Below are positions 6,148-6,820 of a stretch of 6,820 nt of DNA, one piece after another. Within the stretch, counting starts at the first letter, position 1; every line of letters begins with the position of its first letter. Position numbers and translations under genes: made by a program. This stretch comes from a bacterium (GTDB lineage: Bacteria > Arandabacterota > Arandabacteria > Arandabacterales > Arandabacteraceae). The notes beneath the pieces were generated by a model, which saw only the letters and a program-made list of their open reading frames with translations, made no database searches and was not told the DNA's origin. The stretch is from assembly GCA_025774405.1 (NCBI GenBank), contig JALGWB010000118.1, positions 1-6,820 on the forward strand. Direction: 5' to 3'.

Positions 6148-6820
6148 TCATTCCGGCTTCGAACGCCCATATAGCTCTGCTAACCTTTTAACCGAGTAGA
6201 TCATTATCTCGAGGTCAAGGGTTAACGACCAATTCTGCACATAATATGTATCCAGCTCCATTTGAGTGGCTCCGACATCTTTGCTTGCAGCAAACCAAAG
6301 ACCGGTCACGCCGGGTTTCAACCGCTCACCAGGAACAGGATTCCTCGGTCCAACCAAGCTCCGCTTGCCGAGCAATACCGCACTGATAGCTTTGACCCCA
6401 TTGAACCATGCGTTAAGATTCCTGAAAGTTGCAGCCTGCCAAATCATAACCGACGGTGAGACCGCAATCAAAAGCATCAGAGCCACCAGGCTCGCTGCGT
6501 AATCGATAATGCGCTTGGTTGCAAGATTTGCTCCTGAAAGACTAACTGGCGGAAAGACTACTACCGGTCTATCTGCAATGGCATCAACCTGAGAGCCCCT
6601 TATCAGAAAATCGGTGACTTCCGAGACCACCTTGACCTCAGCACCATACCTTCTTGTTTGCAGAACAATCGACCCGATGTCGTGCCTTGAGAGGCTCCTG
6701 TCGCTTACGACAATCTCATTGAGTCTCTGATCGACCACGATCCTTCCAATGTCAGCGACTCTGCCAAGAAGAGGTCTCAGATTGATTCCTCGACTGGGTT
6801 CACCTGGAAGTACATAGCCA
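6148..6820 (-). CDS. CoA-binding-domain/bacterial sugar transferase-type protein, C-terminal part, with a shortened catalytic domain
   Basis: The frame is open to the right edge, so the GTG at 6738 is internal and 223 residues are visible. Upstream of it one reads GYVLPGEPSRG and LLGRVADIGRIVVDQRLNEIVVSD, the 'G-x-x-h-L-G-x-h-x-D-h' and 'h-D-E-h-h-h-s-D' pattern of the Rossmann-like domain that precedes polyprenyl-phosphate sugar transferases. Numbering from 6738, the transferase part begins at KRIIDY (75-80) and a membrane segment (81-103), and ends with SLVGPRNP (127-134), LKPGVTGLW (140-148) and LDTYYVQNWSLTLDLEI (162-178). The block normally between them (basic R-V-G-x-x-G-x-x-F and K-F-R-S-M, then D-E-x-P-Q) is absent. 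It may be a non-catalytic membrane scaffold or the tail of a glycosyltransferase fusion whose main domain lies outside the window. It is followed after 12 bases by the propeller gene. Confidence 0.82.
   Translation of the reverse strand, partial: GYVLPGEPSRGINLRPLLGRVADIGRIVVDQRLNEIVVSDRSLSRHDIGSIVLQTRRYGAEVKVVSEVTDFLIRGSQVDAIADRPVVVFPPVSLSGANLATKRIIDYAASLVALMLLIAVSPSVMIWQAATFRNLNAWFNGVKAISAVLLGKRSLVGPRNPVPGERLKPGVTGLWFAASKDVGATQMELDTYYVQNWSLTLDLEIMIYSVKRLAELYGRSKPE

Noticed and set aside
6148..6738. Taking the GTG at 6738 as the true start of a 196-residue protein
   Set aside because: The frame stays open upstream to the edge, and the 27 codons there encode the conserved start of the Rossmann-like domain, so the gene is cut by the window.

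Overview
The window is one stretch of a polycistronic surface-glycan operon. All seven supported genes lie on the minus strand and are read from high to low coordinates: (1) the C-terminal part of a CoA-binding-domain/sugar-transferase-type protein that enters from the right edge; (2) a 727-residue exported beta-propeller protein ending in a type IX-like sorting domain; (3) an NAD-dependent sugar-nucleotide dehydratase/epimerase; (4) a PLP-dependent DegT/DnrJ/EryC1-type sugar aminotransferase; (5) a GNAT/FemAB-like acyltransferase; (6) a small metal-dependent amidohydrolase; (7) the first 65 codons of a GT-B-type glycosyltransferase that leaves at the left edge. Gaps between genes run from an 8-base overlap to 12 bases. 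There is no room for internal promoters or terminators, and I see no RNA gene, mobile element, CRISPR array or nucleotide repeat. No gene-free stretch of 300 bases exists.

The organism is probably a Gram-negative bacterium of the FCB superphylum (Bacteroidota or an uncultured relative such as Zixibacteria, Cloacimonadota, Latescibacterota or KSB1). The argument rests on the C-terminal domain of the propeller protein: a YPNPF motif, an 'IYTLTG' strand, a 'GVYIYR' strand and a basic C-terminus, which together are the hallmark of type A sorting/FlgD-like C-terminal domains common in that group. Mixed GTG, TTG and ATG starts and roughly balanced GC fit but do not decide the phylum.

Functionally, genes 3 to 6 look like a cassette that makes and decorates an amino sugar: a 4-keto sugar nucleotide is formed, aminated, N-acylated, and perhaps hydrolytically trimmed. 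Glycosyltransferases at both edges would place the product into a polymer. Two points deserve attention. The transferase domain at the right edge lacks the central part of the phosphoglycosyl transferase fold, including the catalytic Asp-Glu pair. The propeller protein carries about fourteen Reg_prop-like repeats, enough for two seven-bladed propellers like the sensor ectodomains of hybrid two-component systems, but it ends in a sorting domain with no membrane or kinase part, inside a glycan operon.
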